Below are positions 17,121 to 25,929 of a stretch of 64,000 bases of DNA, in pieces. A model generated the notes under the pieces. It was not told the DNA's origin and made no database searches. It saw only the letters and a list, made by a program, of their open reading frames with translations. The stretch spans positions 110,958-174,957 of the forward strand of contig NZ_JANHAU010000004.1 in the NCBI RefSeq assembly GCF_024464185.1. The letters are read 5' to 3'. This stretch comes from Haloarchaeobius salinus. GTDB lineage: Archaea > Halobacteriota > Halobacteria > Halobacteriales > Natrialbaceae. How positions within the stretch are numbered: the first letter of the stretch is position 1; each line of letters begins with the position of its first letter. The position numbers were made by a program, and so were the translations under genes.

Positions 17121-18119
17121 TCAGCCCTGCAGCGCCTCGCTCGCGGGGGCGAACTCGATCTCGCTCCCAAGGTCCCGCTCCACCGCCTTCTCGTACAGCA
17201 GGTACGCACCGGCGGTCGTCTCGATGCCGGTGCCGCCGGAGTCGAACACCGTGATCTCGTCGTCGCTCGTCCGGCCGTCGACCTCGCCTGCGACGACCTC
17301 CCCGAGTTCGGCGTGGACGTCGTCCTCGCCGACCAGCCCGGCCTCCATCGCGGAGATGAACGACCCGGCGTCCTGGGTGACGCGCTCGCGGAGGTCGGGG
17401 ACGTACGTCGCCCGGCGGACCGTCGTGTGGTCGAGTTCGCGCTTCTCGGGGTGGTACTGGCCCATCGCGGTGACGTGCGTGCCGGGTTCGAGCAGGTCAC
17501 CGTCGAACACGGGCTCCGAGGCGGTCGTCGCGGTGATGACCACGTCGGCGTTCTCGACCGCGGCGGCCGAGGACGCGACCGCGCCGACCGCGGCGTCGTC
17601 GTACCGGCGGTTCATCTCGGCCGCGAAGGACTCGCGGTTGTCCTTCGTCGGGGAGTAGACGTTCACCGTCTCGAACTCCCGCACCGTCATCGTCGCCTTG
17701 AGCTGCCCCTGGGCCTGCGGGCCGGAGCCGATGACCGCGAGCTTCGTCGCGTCCTCGCGGGCGAGCTCGTCGACGGCGACCGCCCCCGCCGCGCCGGTCT
17801 TGAACGGGTTCATGTGTGCGCCGTCCACGAGTGCCAGCGGCGCGCCGCTCTCGGCGTCGAACAGCGGCGTCACGAACCAGGCGTCGACCTCGCCGAAGCC
17901 GGCGGAGTACATGTAGCCGCCCATCGCTCCCGTGTCGGGGAGGATTGCGGCGTAGCTGAACAGCATCCCGGGTGGGTCGCCGTTGCGGAGGGTCGAGCGG
18001 GGTTTCGCGGCCGCACCCTCGCCGCGCTGGCGGTAGCCCTCGCGGACGGCTGCGACGTACTCGGCGGGCGAGGCGAGGTCGGCGACATCGCTACTCGTCA
18101 GGAAACGGGCGGTCGTCAT
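17121..18119 (-). CDS. Ornithine cyclodeaminase / alanine dehydrogenase family protein
   Basis: A 332-residue NAD(P)-dependent enzyme of the OCD/mu-crystallin family. Key pieces are KPRSTLRNGDPPGMLFSY (substrate-binding Arg and Lys), the nucleotide site LAVIGSGPQAQGQL, ADVVITATTASEPVF, and AMGQYHPEKRELD. Members act as ornithine cyclodeaminase, alanine dehydrogenase or imino-acid reductase, and these cannot be separated by eye. In archaea the alanine dehydrogenase role is well known. I chose ATG 18119 since the nine upstream residues have no counterpart. Confidence 0.8.
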   Translation of the reverse strand: MTTARFLTSSDVADLASPAEYVAAVREGYRQRGEGAAAKPRSTLRNGDPPGMLFSYAAILPDTGAMGGYMYSAGFGEVDAWFVTPLFDAESGAPLALVDGAHMNPFKTGAAGAVAVDELAREDATKLAVIGSGPQAQGQLKATMTVREFETVNVYSPTKDNRESFAAEMNRRYDDAAVGAVASSAAAVENADVVITATTASEPVFDGDLLEPGTHVTAMGQYHPEKRELDHTTVRRATYVPDLRERVTQDAGSFISAMEAGLVGEDDVHAELGEVVAGEVDGRTSDDEITVFDSGGTGIETTAGAYLLYEKAVERDLGSEIEFAPASEALQG

Positions 18120-18172
18120 ACGCTGAGAATCGAGGGCCGGCACCAAAAAGAGCGGTGCTGGGTACGTTGGTC

Positions 18173-18412
18173 TCAGTCCGCCTGCGGCGGCGCGGCCGTG
18201 CTGGGCGTGGACTTCGCGGGCTCTGCCTCCTCGGCCACCACGTCGACAGGTGCGTTCACGAACATCGCGTGGCCGATGAGCAGCACCGAGAGGACGGCGG
18301 CGACCGGGATGGCCGTGCTCAAGGCCATGTCCGCGACGGTCGTCAGCGCGGCGGTTCCTCCGATGAACGAGACGGGAATCAGGCCAAGAACGATGTCGTA
18401 GTACCCAGTCAT
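18173..18412 (-). CDS. Small membrane protein, function unknown
   Basis: A 79-residue protein with two predicted TM segments: IVLGLIPVSFIGGTAALTT, and a second from about residue 30 (STAIPVAAVLSVLLIGHAMF). A short acidic tail ends in Pro and Ala. The start is ATG 18412; the longer frame to 18514 would run through the AT-rich promoter region and the 27-bp palindrome, so I reject it. Haloarchaea carry many such two-TM proteins. No function can be assigned. Confidence 0.6.
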   Translation of the reverse strand: MTGYYDIVLGLIPVSFIGGTAALTTVADMALSTAIPVAAVLSVLLIGHAMFVNAPVDVVAEEAEPAKSTPSTAAPPQAD

Positions 18413-18686
18413 AATCTGTCGATATCTATGCGTACCGTACATAAAAAACTTTGGGAGATATCCCTGCGGTAGTTCATCGGTTGGGAACCCATATTTACTA
18501 CCCAGGATTCTCATAAGTTATGAGTATCCTATCACCCGGTAATCGTACTGCAGTACTGCGTTTCTGCTCTCGCTAACCTCTCGTTTTGAGCATCACATAA
18601 ATAAGTACTCAGAGTCGTGGTACCGCTACGCACGGACGACTGCCGGAACCGGAGCGTTGAACGGGCGACCAGCCGACACTGTAGCT
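18413..18686. promoter_or_regulatory. AT-rich divergent promoter region with a palindrome
   Basis: This 274-bp spacer separates the small membrane protein from the MFS gene. It has TATA-like runs (CATAAAAAACTTT near 18440; CATAAATAAGTA near 18595) and the 27-bp palindrome listed separately. No coding frame is convincing. Confidence 0.5.
18514..18540. promoter_or_regulatory. 27-bp palindrome, candidate operator
   Basis: AGGATTCTCATAA and TTATGAGTATCCT face each other across a single G; 12 of 13 arm positions pair. A symmetric site of this size is typical of a dimeric regulator and lies 102 bases from the start of one gene and 146 from the other. Confidence 0.55.
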
Positions 18687-19916
18687 GTGAACCGTAACGA
18701 CCGTGCCATCGTCGCGCTCGTCACGCTCGGTCACGCGATGGTGCACACCTACGAGCTCTCGATCCCCATCTTCGTGAGCGTCTGGCTCACCAGCCCGGCG
18801 TTCTCGGTCGACGCGGCGACGCTCGGAGTCGTCACGACGGTGGGGTACGGCCTGTTCGGGCTCGGCGCGCTCCCGGGTGGGGTGCTCGCCGACACCGTCG
18901 GCTCGAAGCGACTCATCGTGGGCTGCCTCCTGGGGATGGCCGGCTCGTTCGCGCTGCTGTCGGTCGCCTCGTCCATCTGGCTCGTCGCCGTCGCGCTCTG
19001 CTTTTGGGGCGTCGCGGCCAGCGTCTACCACCCCTCCGGCCTCTCGCTCATCAGCCGCGGCGTCGAGGCCCGCGGCTCCGCCTTTGCCTACCACGGGATG
19101 GCCGGCAACGTCGGCATCGCGCTCGGCCCGCTCGCCGCGACGCTGCTCCTGCTGGTACTCGACTGGCGCGGCGTCGCGCTCGTGCTCGCGGTTCCCGCCG
19201 TCCTCGGCGCTGCGCTCGCGCTCCGGTTCGACGTGGACGAGCGCGCGGCCGTCGCCGACGGCGGAACGGACGCGGGTGACTCGAAGGCCGACGCGGTGGA
19301 GTCGTGGCCGGAGTTCGTCGCCGGCTCGAAGCGCCTGTTCGCCGGCGGCTTCCTCGTCATCCTCGCCATCGTCGTCTGCTCCGGGCTGTACTACCGTGGC
19401 GTCCTGACGTTCCTGCCGGACATCCTCGGCGACTTCCAGTCGCTCCAGCCCGTCGAGTTCGCCGGCGAGGACCTCGAGCCCGGTCGGTACGTCTACAGTG
19501 GCCTGCTGATGGTCGGCGTCGTCGGCCAGTACGTCGGCGGGCGACTCACCGACCGCGTGGCACCGAGCCGCGCCCTCCCGTTCGCGTTCGGCCTCCTCGG
19601 CCTGCTCGCGCTGGTGTTCGTCCCCGTCTCCGGACTCGGCCTCCTGCCGGTGCTCGCGCTCTGTGGCGTCCTCGGCGTCGCCCTGTTCGTCGTCCAGCCG
19701 CTGTACCAGGCCGCCGTCGCGGAGCACACGCCAGCCGGCACCCGCGGACTCTCCTACGGCTACACCTACCTCGGCGTCTTCGGCGTCGGCGCGCTCGGCG
19801 GCACGCTCGCGGGCGGCATCCTGACCTACGCGGACGTGGACGTCCTGTTCCTGGTGCTCGCGGGGATCGGGTTGCTCGGCGCGACGGCGAGCCTGGTTCT
19901 GGGCCGACGGGGCTGA
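18687..19916 (+). CDS. Major facilitator superfamily transporter (GTG start)
   Basis: A 409-residue, 12-TM MFS protein. The loop 2-3 motif is present in modified form (GVLADTVGSKR), and its second-half counterpart is YVGGRLTDRVAPSRAL. The sequence VYHPSGLSLISRGVEARG resembles the fosmidomycin-resistance (Fsr) branch, which contains drug exporters. Between TM 6 and 7 is an acidic loop (ADGGTDAGDSK). I chose the GTG at 18687, which gives the short cytoplasmic N-terminus usual for MFS proteins; the TTG at 18657 is less likely. Substrate is unknown. Confidence 0.8.
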   Translation: MNRNDRAIVALVTLGHAMVHTYELSIPIFVSVWLTSPAFSVDAATLGVVTTVGYGLFGLGALPGGVLADTVGSKRLIVGCLLGMAGSFALLSVASSIWLVAVALCFWGVAASVYHPSGLSLISRGVEARGSAFAYHGMAGNVGIALGPLAATLLLLVLDWRGVALVLAVPAVLGAALALRFDVDERAAVADGGTDAGDSKADAVESWPEFVAGSKRLFAGGFLVILAIVVCSGLYYRGVLTFLPDILGDFQSLQPVEFAGEDLEPGRYVYSGLLMVGVVGQYVGGRLTDRVAPSRALPFAFGLLGLLALVFVPVSGLGLLPVLALCGVLGVALFVVQPLYQAAVAEHTPAGTRGLSYGYTYLGVFGVGALGGTLAGGILTYADVDVLFLVLAGIGLLGATASLVLGRRG

Positions 19917-19925
19917 GAGACCGCG

Positions 19926-20360
19926 CTACCGCGTCGAGGAGAGCAGCGTCACCGCGACGAACCGGACGAGTGCGAGCGCGACAGTTCCCAGTCCCGCCAT
20001 CACGGCGAGAAACGTCCACGGGATGGCACCGGCGAAGTACGGGGAGCCGCGGAGGATGGCCCCGATGGCGACCGCGCCGAGCCAACCACCCACGGCGGTG
20101 CGGACGGACCAGATACGGTCGGCGAGTGCGCGCTCCCCGTACGCGCCGACGAGCGTGGCCACGACCGCCCAGCCGAGCAGGAACGGCACGGCGGTCTCGG
20201 CCAGCACGAGGGGCTGTTCGACCGGGTTGATCTGGTGGCGAAGCTCGCCCGCGACGATGAGCGCACAGAGCACCACGACGTCGGCCACGACGACCCGCAG
20301 GCGGTCGCCGGCCGTGCTCCCGCCGGCTGCCACCGTGCGGAGGCGATCGAGCGCGTGCAT
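19926..20360 (-). CDS. DUF3054-family membrane protein
   Basis: A 144-residue protein with four TM segments. After a short basic start it reads LRVVVADVVVLCALIVAGELRH, then the family-typical ETAVPFLLGWAVVATLVGAYG, and WSVRTAVGGWLGAVAIGAILRG. This matches DUF3054, found in haloarchaea and actinobacteria and of unknown function. It ends eight bases after the MFS stop in convergent orientation. The ATG at 20360 gives the usual length; a longer frame upstream overlaps other genes. Confidence 0.75.
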   Translation of the reverse strand: MHALDRLRTVAAGGSTAGDRLRVVVADVVVLCALIVAGELRHQINPVEQPLVLAETAVPFLLGWAVVATLVGAYGERALADRIWSVRTAVGGWLGAVAIGAILRGSPYFAGAIPWTFLAVMAGLGTVALALVRFVAVTLLSSTR

Positions 20361-20441
20361 GCGCCGAGCTTGGAACGGGAGGGCCTTCGCTCTCCCGGTT
20401 TCCGAGCCAACGCTTTTCCCGTCGCCGTCAGAGGGAGTACC

Positions 20442-20603
20442 ATGGAGCGAACGTTCGTGCTCGGGGTCGTGCTGACACTCGCCGGGCTCGTCGGCTACGG
20501 CGTTGGCGTGTCGACGCCGTACCCCGGCCGGGAGCTCTCGCTGGTCGGCATCATGGTCGGCATCACCCTCGCCGCCGTCGGGCTCGGAGGTGGCGGCTCG
20601 TGA
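20442..20603 (+). CDS. Two-TM microprotein upstream of corA
   Basis: A 53-residue hydrophobic protein with two predicted TM helices, FVLGVVLTLAGLVGYGVG and LVGIMVGITLAAVG, joined by a YPGRE turn, ending in a Gly run. Its stop overlaps the GTG start of corA (GTGA), so it is translationally coupled to the transporter. Whether it modulates the transporter is not known. Confidence 0.65.
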   Translation: MERTFVLGVVLTLAGLVGYGVGVSTPYPGRELSLVGIMVGITLAAVGLGGGGS

Positions 20604-21568
20604 CGGTCCAGAGCCACGTGTTCCAATCCGCGGGTGTCGACGAGCACGACGACCTCGCCGCGGCAAAGGAGGCCCCCGGGACGACGTGGACCCGCGTCTC
20701 CGATGGCACGAGCGAGGAGCTGGAGGCGGTCGCGGAGACGTTCGACATCCACGCGCTCGAGCTCGATGACGTGCGCAACGACGTGCGGCCGAAGGTCGAG
20801 CAGTTCGAGAACCACCTGTTCGTCCTGCTGAAGACCGCGACACTCCGTGAGGGCGAGACCACCTTCGCCGAGGAGGTGAAGACCCGGAGCGTCGGCATCT
20901 TCGTCGGGCCGGACTGGCTCGTCACGCTGTCGACGCACACCATCCCGGCCGTCGGGGTCGTCTGGGACGCCGTCACCCGCGAGGAGCGACGACTGCTCGC
21001 CCGCGGGCCGGACTTCACCGCCTACCGCATCATCGACGCCATCGTCGACGGCTACTTCCACGTGCTCGACGAGATCGAATCCGACATCGAGGCGGTCGAG
21101 GAGGAGGTCGTCGGCGCGACGGGTCTCGACCTGCTCGAGGACATCAACGAGCTCCGACGGGACCTGCTCTCCGTGCGGCGCGTGCTCTGGCCGACCCGCG
21201 ACGCCGTCGGCGTGCTCGCCCGAGGCGACCTCGACTTCGTCGACGAGACGACGGAGAAGTACTTCCGCGACGTGTACGACCACGTCGTCCAGCTCGTCGA
21301 GCTCAACGAGACGTACCGCGACCTCGTCACCGGCGCACGCGATATCTATCTCAACTCGCTGTCGATGTCGACCAACGAGGTGATGAAGACGCTGACGGTC
21401 GTCGCGACCATCGTCCTGCCGCTGACGTTCGTCGTCGGCGTCTACGGCATGAACTTCGAGCGGATGCCGGAGCTGGCGTGGCCGTACGCCTACCACGCCG
21501 TCGTCCTCGGGATGGCCGGCATCGCCGGTGTGATGGTGCTGTACTTCCGACGCGAGGGCTGGCTGTAG
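20600..21568 (+). CDS. corA: CorA-family magnesium/divalent cation transporter
   Basis: A 322-residue protein with the CorA layout. A cytosolic alpha/beta domain and long helices (residues 1-250) precede two C-terminal TM segments, with the pore signature YGMNFERMPE (GMN) at the end of TM1. The start is a GTG overlapping the stop of the upstream microprotein. CorA pentamers take up Mg2+ and sometimes Co2+ or Ni2+. The tail is basic (YFRREGWL), as in CorA. Haloarchaea need high Mg2+; this is a plausible main importer. Confidence 0.9.
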   Translation: MTVQSHVFQSAGVDEHDDLAAAKEAPGTTWTRVSDGTSEELEAVAETFDIHALELDDVRNDVRPKVEQFENHLFVLLKTATLREGETTFAEEVKTRSVGIFVGPDWLVTLSTHTIPAVGVVWDAVTREERRLLARGPDFTAYRIIDAIVDGYFHVLDEIESDIEAVEEEVVGATGLDLLEDINELRRDLLSVRRVLWPTRDAVGVLARGDLDFVDETTEKYFRDVYDHVVQLVELNETYRDLVTGARDIYLNSLSMSTNEVMKTLTVVATIVLPLTFVVGVYGMNFERMPELAWPYAYHAVVLGMAGIAGVMVLYFRREGWL

Positions 21569-21572
21569 GGAC

Positions 21573-22061
21573 TCAGTCCCCGGCGTGTTCGCGCTTCAGG
21601 GAGAGCACGGTCCGGTCGAACTCACAGACCAGCACCTCGCCCTCGCCGCGGTCGTCATCGTCGTCGAGGTCCACGACGAACGCCTCGACGTGCATCGTGA
21701 CGACGCCGCGTTCGCCGTCGCTCGTCTCGCGTTTGTCCGTCACGGTCGACTGCACGCGGAGCGTGTCGCCGTGGAACACCGGGGCGGGGTGCTCGACCTC
21801 GTCGTAGGAGAGGTTCGCGACGATGGTGCCGTCGGTCGTCTCGGGGATGGAGACACCGACCGCGAGCGCCAGCGTGTAGATGCCGTTGACGAGCCGCTGG
21901 CCGAACTGCGTGTCGCTCGCGAAGGACTCGTCCAGGTGGAGCGGCTGCTGGTTCATCGTCATGTCGCAGAACCGCTGGTTGTCGCTCTCGGAGACGGTGC
22001 GGCGTCGCTCGTGTTCGATGGTCTCGCCGACCTCGAACGCCTCGTAGTAGCGGCCGGTCAT
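21573..22061 (-). CDS. MaoC-like (R)-hydratase, hot-dog fold
   Basis: A 162-residue MaoC-family hydratase. The catalytic pair lies in [29 protein letters not shown] (a Ser/Asp-rich hydratase motif with Asn and His), followed by [14 protein letters not shown]. These enzymes hydrate trans-enoyl-CoA. Mesaconyl-CoA hydratase of the haloarchaeal methylaspartate cycle is a larger relative. With a CitE-like lyase and two GDH genes nearby, a C5 dicarboxylate role is possible, but the short single domain does not prove it. The stop is five bases from the corA stop, on the opposite strand. Confidence 0.75.
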   Translation of the reverse strand: MTGRYYEAFEVGETIEHERRRTVSESDNQRFCDMTMNQQPLHLDESFASDTQFGQRLVNGIYTLALAVGVSIPETTDGTIVANLSYDEVEHPAPVFHGDTLRVQSTVTDKRETSDGERGVVTMHVEAFVVDLDDDDDRGEGEVLVCEFDRTVLSLKREHAGD

Positions 22062-22173
22062 ACCCGAAGGGACTCGCGGCCCGGTCTTAGTCGGTACGCT
22101 TCGGTGTCCGTTCCCGCCGGTTCGGTTCACTCGCGACCGGATTGTAACTTCTGCCCCGACCGAAACCGTTTTG

Positions 22174-22180
22174 TTTAAAT
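22174..22180 (+). promoter_or_regulatory. TATA box of the first GDH gene
   Basis: TTTAAAT predicts a start of transcription near 22203. This leaves a leader of about 150 nt before the ATG at 22354, which is long for a haloarchaeon. Confidence 0.45.
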
Positions 22181-22208
22181 TCGTCTGCGGGGTACGGCCC
22201 GTAGATGC

Positions 22209-22246
22209 ACCGGCAGTCCCACCACGTGGGGGTTCTCACTGCCGGT
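22209..22246 (+). promoter_or_regulatory. Two-tier hairpin in the GDH mRNA leader
   Basis: ACCGGCAGT (22209-22217) pairs perfectly with ACTGCCGGT (22238-22246). Inside it CCCAC (22218-22222) pairs with GTGGG (22226-22230) around a 3-base loop. It begins a few bases after the predicted transcript start, so it would be the 5' end structure of the mRNA. Function unknown. Confidence 0.5.
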
Positions 22247-22353
22247 CGAACTTCGCCAGATGCCGTGCCACCGTCTCACACGACAACGCCGCCGTCGACG
22301 ACCAGCGGGAACAGACGACGGACGGTGACACGCATCGGTGGGAGGTCACAGTC

Positions 22354-23637
22354 ATGGTCACAGCCACAACATCGGAAGACGAGACGGAACAGCACGAGGA
22401 GAGCGCACTCGAGACCGCTCGACGACAGCTCGCCGGCGCGGCCGAACTGGTCGACGTCGACGAGGGCGTCATCGAGCGCCTGAACCACCCCGACCGCGTC
22501 CAGCGGGTCTCCATCCCGCTGAAGCGCGACGACGGCACGACCGAGGTGTACACCGGCTACCGCGCCCAGCACGACAGCGTCCGCGGCCCGTTCAAGGGCG
22601 GCCTGCGCTACCACCCCGGCGTCTCCGAGCAGGAGTGCATCGGGCTCTCGATGTGGATGACCTGGAAGTGCGCCGTGATGGACCTCCCCTTCGGCGGCGC
22701 GAAGGGCGGCATCGTCGTGGACCCCAAGACCCTCAGCGAGGGCGAGAAGGAGCGCCTCACCCGCCGGTTCGCACAGGAGCTGCGCGACGTCATCGGTCCG
22801 AAACGCGACATCCCGGCCCCCGACATGGGCACCGGCCCGCAGGAGATGGCGTGGTTCATGGACGCCTACTCGATGCAGGAGGGCGAGACCACCCCCGGCG
22901 TCGTCACCGGCAAGCCACCCGTCATCGGCGGCTCGTTCGGACGCGAGGGCGCACCCGGCCGCTCGGTCGGCATCATCGCCGAGCAGGCCATCGACTACTA
23001 CGACTGGGACATCGACGGGACGACGGTCGCCGTGCAGGGCTTCGGCTCGGTCGGCGCGTACGCCGCCCGCTACCTCGACGACCTCGGCGCGACCGTCGTC
23101 GCCGTGAGCGACGTCGACGGGGCCATCTACGACCCCGACGGCCTCGACACACGCGACGTCGAGGACCACGACGAGCGCCCCGGCATGGTGTCGGGCTACG
23201 ACGCCCCGCGGAGCCTCGCCAACGAGGAACTCCTCGAACTCGACGTGGACGTGCTCATCCCGGCCGCCATCGGCAACGTCCTCACCGCCGACAACGCCGA
23301 CGACGTGCAGGCCGATATGATCGTCGAGGGCGCGAACGGTCCGACGACCTCCGCCGCGGACGCCGTCTTCGACGAGCGCGACATCCCCGTCGTCCCCGAC
23401 ATCCTCGCCAACGCCGGCGGTGTCACCGTCTCCTACTTCGAGTGGCTGCAGGACATCAACCGCCGCCAGTGGTCGCTCGACCGCGTCAACGAGGAGCTGC
23501 GCACCGAGATGCTGAAGGCGTGGGACGCGGTCCGCGACCAGGTCGACCGCCGCGACGTCAGCTGGCGCGACGCCACCTACGCGGTCGCACTGAACCGCGT
23601 CGCCGAGGCCCACGAGGCCCGCGGGCTCTGGCCGTAG
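22354..23637 (+). CDS. gdhB: Glutamate dehydrogenase (first paralogue)
   Basis: A 427-residue GDH of the hexameric type. Motifs in order are [15 protein letters not shown], the Lys-containing [31 protein letters not shown], the Rossmann [10 protein letters not shown], and [10 protein letters not shown] near the end. It interconverts glutamate and 2-oxoglutarate with ammonia. The ATG at 22354 has a GGAGGT-like element ten bases before it, so this start seems to use Shine-Dalgarno initiation, in keeping with the long leader. A second GDH lies 1 kb downstream and differs clearly, so the two may be anabolic and catabolic forms. Confidence 0.9.
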   Translation: MVTATTSEDETEQHEESALETARRQLAGAAELVDVDEGVIERLNHPDRVQRVSIPLKRDDGTTEVYTGYRAQHDSVRGPFKGGLRYHPGVSEQECIGLSMWMTWKCAVMDLPFGGAKGGIVVDPKTLSEGEKERLTRRFAQELRDVIGPKRDIPAPDMGTGPQEMAWFMDAYSMQEGETTPGVVTGKPPVIGGSFGREGAPGRSVGIIAEQAIDYYDWDIDGTTVAVQGFGSVGAYAARYLDDLGATVVAVSDVDGAIYDPDGLDTRDVEDHDERPGMVSGYDAPRSLANEELLELDVDVLIPAAIGNVLTADNADDVQADMIVEGANGPTTSAADAVFDERDIPVVPDILANAGGVTVSYFEWLQDINRRQWSLDRVNEELRTEMLKAWDAVRDQVDRRDVSWRDATYAVALNRVAEAHEARGLWP

Positions 23638-23715
23638 GGCGGACGGCCGCCCGGTCACCGAGTCGGCGGCCCCGGACCCGGGAGTTTCAACAACACGCCC
23701 GCCGTCGGTCCGGAT

Positions 23716-24570
23716 ATGCTCAGACGTAGCGTGCTGTTCTCGCCCGGCGACCGACCGGAACTGATGCGCAAGGCTCCCGGAACCGGTGCGGACACCATCG
23801 TCTTCGACCTGGAGGACGCCGTCGCACCGGCCCGCAAGGACGAGGCTCGTGCGGCCGTCCGCGACGTGCTCTCGGACCCGGCGTTCGACCCCGACGCCGA
23901 GGTCTGCGTGCGGGTCAACCCGGTCGAGGACTCCGCGACGACGGCTGCCGACGACCTCACGGTGGTGTACGACGGCGACGCCCGGCCGGACGCGCTGATG
24001 CTCCCGAAGTGCACCGACGGCGACGACGTCGACGCGCTGGACTCGCTGGTTCCCGGCGAGACGCCGCCGGTGCTCGCGCTGGTCGAAAGTGCAGCGGGCG
24101 TGCTCCACGCGGAGTCCGTGGCGGCCGCCGACGCGACGGACGCGCTGGTGTTCGGCGCGGAGGACCTCTCGGCCGACATCGGGGCGACCCGGACCGACGA
24201 GGGCACGGAGGTGCTCTACGCGCGCGAGCACGTCGTGCTCGCGGCCGCCACGGCCGACGTCGACGCCATCGACACCGTCCACACCGACTTCTCCGACGGC
24301 GAGGGGCTGCGCGAGGAGACAGAGTTCGCCATCGAACTGGGCTACGACGGCAAGATGGCCATCCATCCGTCACAGGTGGCGGTCATCAACGAGGCGTTCA
24401 CGCCCGATGCCGAGGCCGTCGAGTGGGCCGAGCGCGTGCTGGCTGCGAGGGCCGAAGCCGACGAGGAGGGCCGCGGCGTCTTCCAGGTGGACGGTCAGAT
24501 GATCGATGCGCCGCTGATCGCACAGGCCGAGCGCGTCGTCGCACGTGCCGAGGCGGCAGACGGCGTATAA
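23716..24570 (+). CDS. CitE-like CoA-ester lyase (HpcH/HpaI aldolase family)
   Basis: A 284-residue TIM-barrel enzyme of the citrate lyase beta-subunit/malyl-CoA lyase family. It has RSVLFSPGDRPELM, FDLEDAVAPARKDEAR (metal-binding Glu/Asp region), VCVRVNPVEDS (Arg), LVESAAGVLHAE and FGAEDLSADIG, all conserved. The C-terminal KMAIHPSQVAVINEAF is also typical. Haloarchaeal members include beta-methylmalyl-CoA lyase of the methylaspartate cycle. Placement between two GDH genes supports a role linking glutamate with C2/C3 acyl-CoA units, but the exact substrate is inference. Confidence 0.85.
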   Translation: MLRRSVLFSPGDRPELMRKAPGTGADTIVFDLEDAVAPARKDEARAAVRDVLSDPAFDPDAEVCVRVNPVEDSATTAADDLTVVYDGDARPDALMLPKCTDGDDVDALDSLVPGETPPVLALVESAAGVLHAESVAAADATDALVFGAEDLSADIGATRTDEGTEVLYAREHVVLAAATADVDAIDTVHTDFSDGEGLREETEFAIELGYDGKMAIHPSQVAVINEAFTPDAEAVEWAERVLAARAEADEEGRGVFQVDGQMIDAPLIAQAERVVARAEAADGV

Positions 24571-24603
24571 GGGTGTTTAGACGGCTTTAATATCACGAAA
24601 TAG

Positions 24604-24610
24604 TTTATAT
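24604..24610 (+). promoter_or_regulatory. TATA box of the second GDH gene
   Basis: TTTATAT lies 41-47 bases before the ATG at 24651, inside an AT-rich stretch that breaks the local GC richness. This gives a short leader of about 15 nt. Confidence 0.55.
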
Positions 24611-24650
24611 TCCGCCACGCTTAACCCCCACCCCCGAGATTTTTCGGCTG

Positions 24651-25907
24651 ATGACAGACGAGGCCAACCCGTTCGAGAGTCTCCAGGAGCAGGTCGACGA
24701 CGCAGCCGCGTACCTCGACGTCCGGGACGACGTACTCGACCGGCTGAAACACCCCGAACGAGTACTCGAGACGAACCTCACCGTCGACATGGACGACGGG
24801 AGCATCGGCCGGTTCAAGGCGTTCCGCTCGCAGTTCAACGGCGACCGCGGCCCCTACAAGGGGGGCATCCGCTACCACCCGGGCGTCAGCCGGGACGAGG
24901 TCAAGGCGCTCTCCGGCTGGATGGTCTACAAGTGCGCGACCGTCGGCATCCCCTACGGCGGCGGCAAGGGCGGGATCGTCATCGACCCGTCCGAGCACTC
25001 CGCGGACGAACTGGAGCGTGTCACCCGGTCGTTCGCGAAGGAACTCCGGCCGCTCGTCGGCGAGGACAGGGACATCCCCGCGCCCGACGTGAACACCGGC
25101 CAGCGCGAGATGAACTGGATCAAGGACACCTACGAGACCCTCGAGAACAAGACCGAGCCCGGCGTCGTCACGGGCAAGGCCATCGAGTCCGGCGGCAGCG
25201 AGGGTCGTGTCGAGGCGACCGGACGCTCGACCATGCTGGCCTCCCGCGAGGTGTTCGACTACCTCGACCGCGACATCTCTGAGGCGACCGTCGCCGTGCA
25301 GGGCTACGGGAACGCCGGCTGGATCGCGGCAAAGCTCGTCGACGAACTCGGCGCGGACGTCGTCGCCGTCTCCGACTCCTCCGGTGCCATCCACAGGGCC
25401 GACGGCTTCGACCCCGTCGCGGTCAAGGACTTCAAGCGCGAGACGGGCTCCGTCACGGGCTACGAGGACGCCGACGAGGAGGTCTCGAACGAGGACCTGC
25501 TGACGATGGACGTCGACCTCCTCATCCCGGCGGCTCTGGAGAACGCCATCGACGAGGAGCTCGCCCACGACGTGCAGGCCGACGTCATCGTCGAGGCTGC
25601 GAACGGCCCGCTCACGCCCGACGCCGACGACGTACTCACCGAGTCCGACGTGTGGGTCGTCCCCGACATCCTCGCCAACGCGGGCGGCGTCACCGTCTCG
25701 TACTTCGAGTGGGTTCAGAACCGACAGCGGTTCTACTGGTCCGAGGAGCGCGTCAACGACGAGCTGGAGACCATCATCGTCGACGCCTTCGACCGCATGA
25801 CCGAGGCCCACGAGTCCTTCGACACGCCGAGCCTCCGCACCGCCTGCTACGTCAACGCCGTCCAGCGCGTCGTCGACGCGTACATGGATTCGGGCAACTG
25901 GCCCTGA
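24651..25907 (+). CDS. gdhA: Glutamate dehydrogenase (second paralogue)
   Basis: A 418-residue GDH. It has [31 protein letters not shown] with the catalytic Lys region, [14 protein letters not shown], and [10 protein letters not shown] as the dinucleotide site. It is shorter at the N-terminus than its upstream paralogue and differs throughout, for example in the NAD(P) loop (GYGNAG against GFGSVG), so this is not a recent duplication. It has its own promoter. Coenzyme preference (NAD or NADP) cannot be decided by eye. Confidence 0.9.
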   Translation: MTDEANPFESLQEQVDDAAAYLDVRDDVLDRLKHPERVLETNLTVDMDDGSIGRFKAFRSQFNGDRGPYKGGIRYHPGVSRDEVKALSGWMVYKCATVGIPYGGGKGGIVIDPSEHSADELERVTRSFAKELRPLVGEDRDIPAPDVNTGQREMNWIKDTYETLENKTEPGVVTGKAIESGGSEGRVEATGRSTMLASREVFDYLDRDISEATVAVQGYGNAGWIAAKLVDELGADVVAVSDSSGAIHRADGFDPVAVKDFKRETGSVTGYEDADEEVSNEDLLTMDVDLLIPAALENAIDEELAHDVQADVIVEAANGPLTPDADDVLTESDVWVVPDILANAGGVTVSYFEWVQNRQRFYWSEERVNDELETIIVDAFDRMTEAHESFDTPSLRTACYVNAVQRVVDAYMDSGNWP

Positions 25908-25929
25908 GCCCCGGTCGAACGTCCCGCAG

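Noticed and set aside
22276..24366. A 696-codon open frame on the minus strand
   Set aside because: It is antisense to the GDH and lyase genes, which carry clear motifs.
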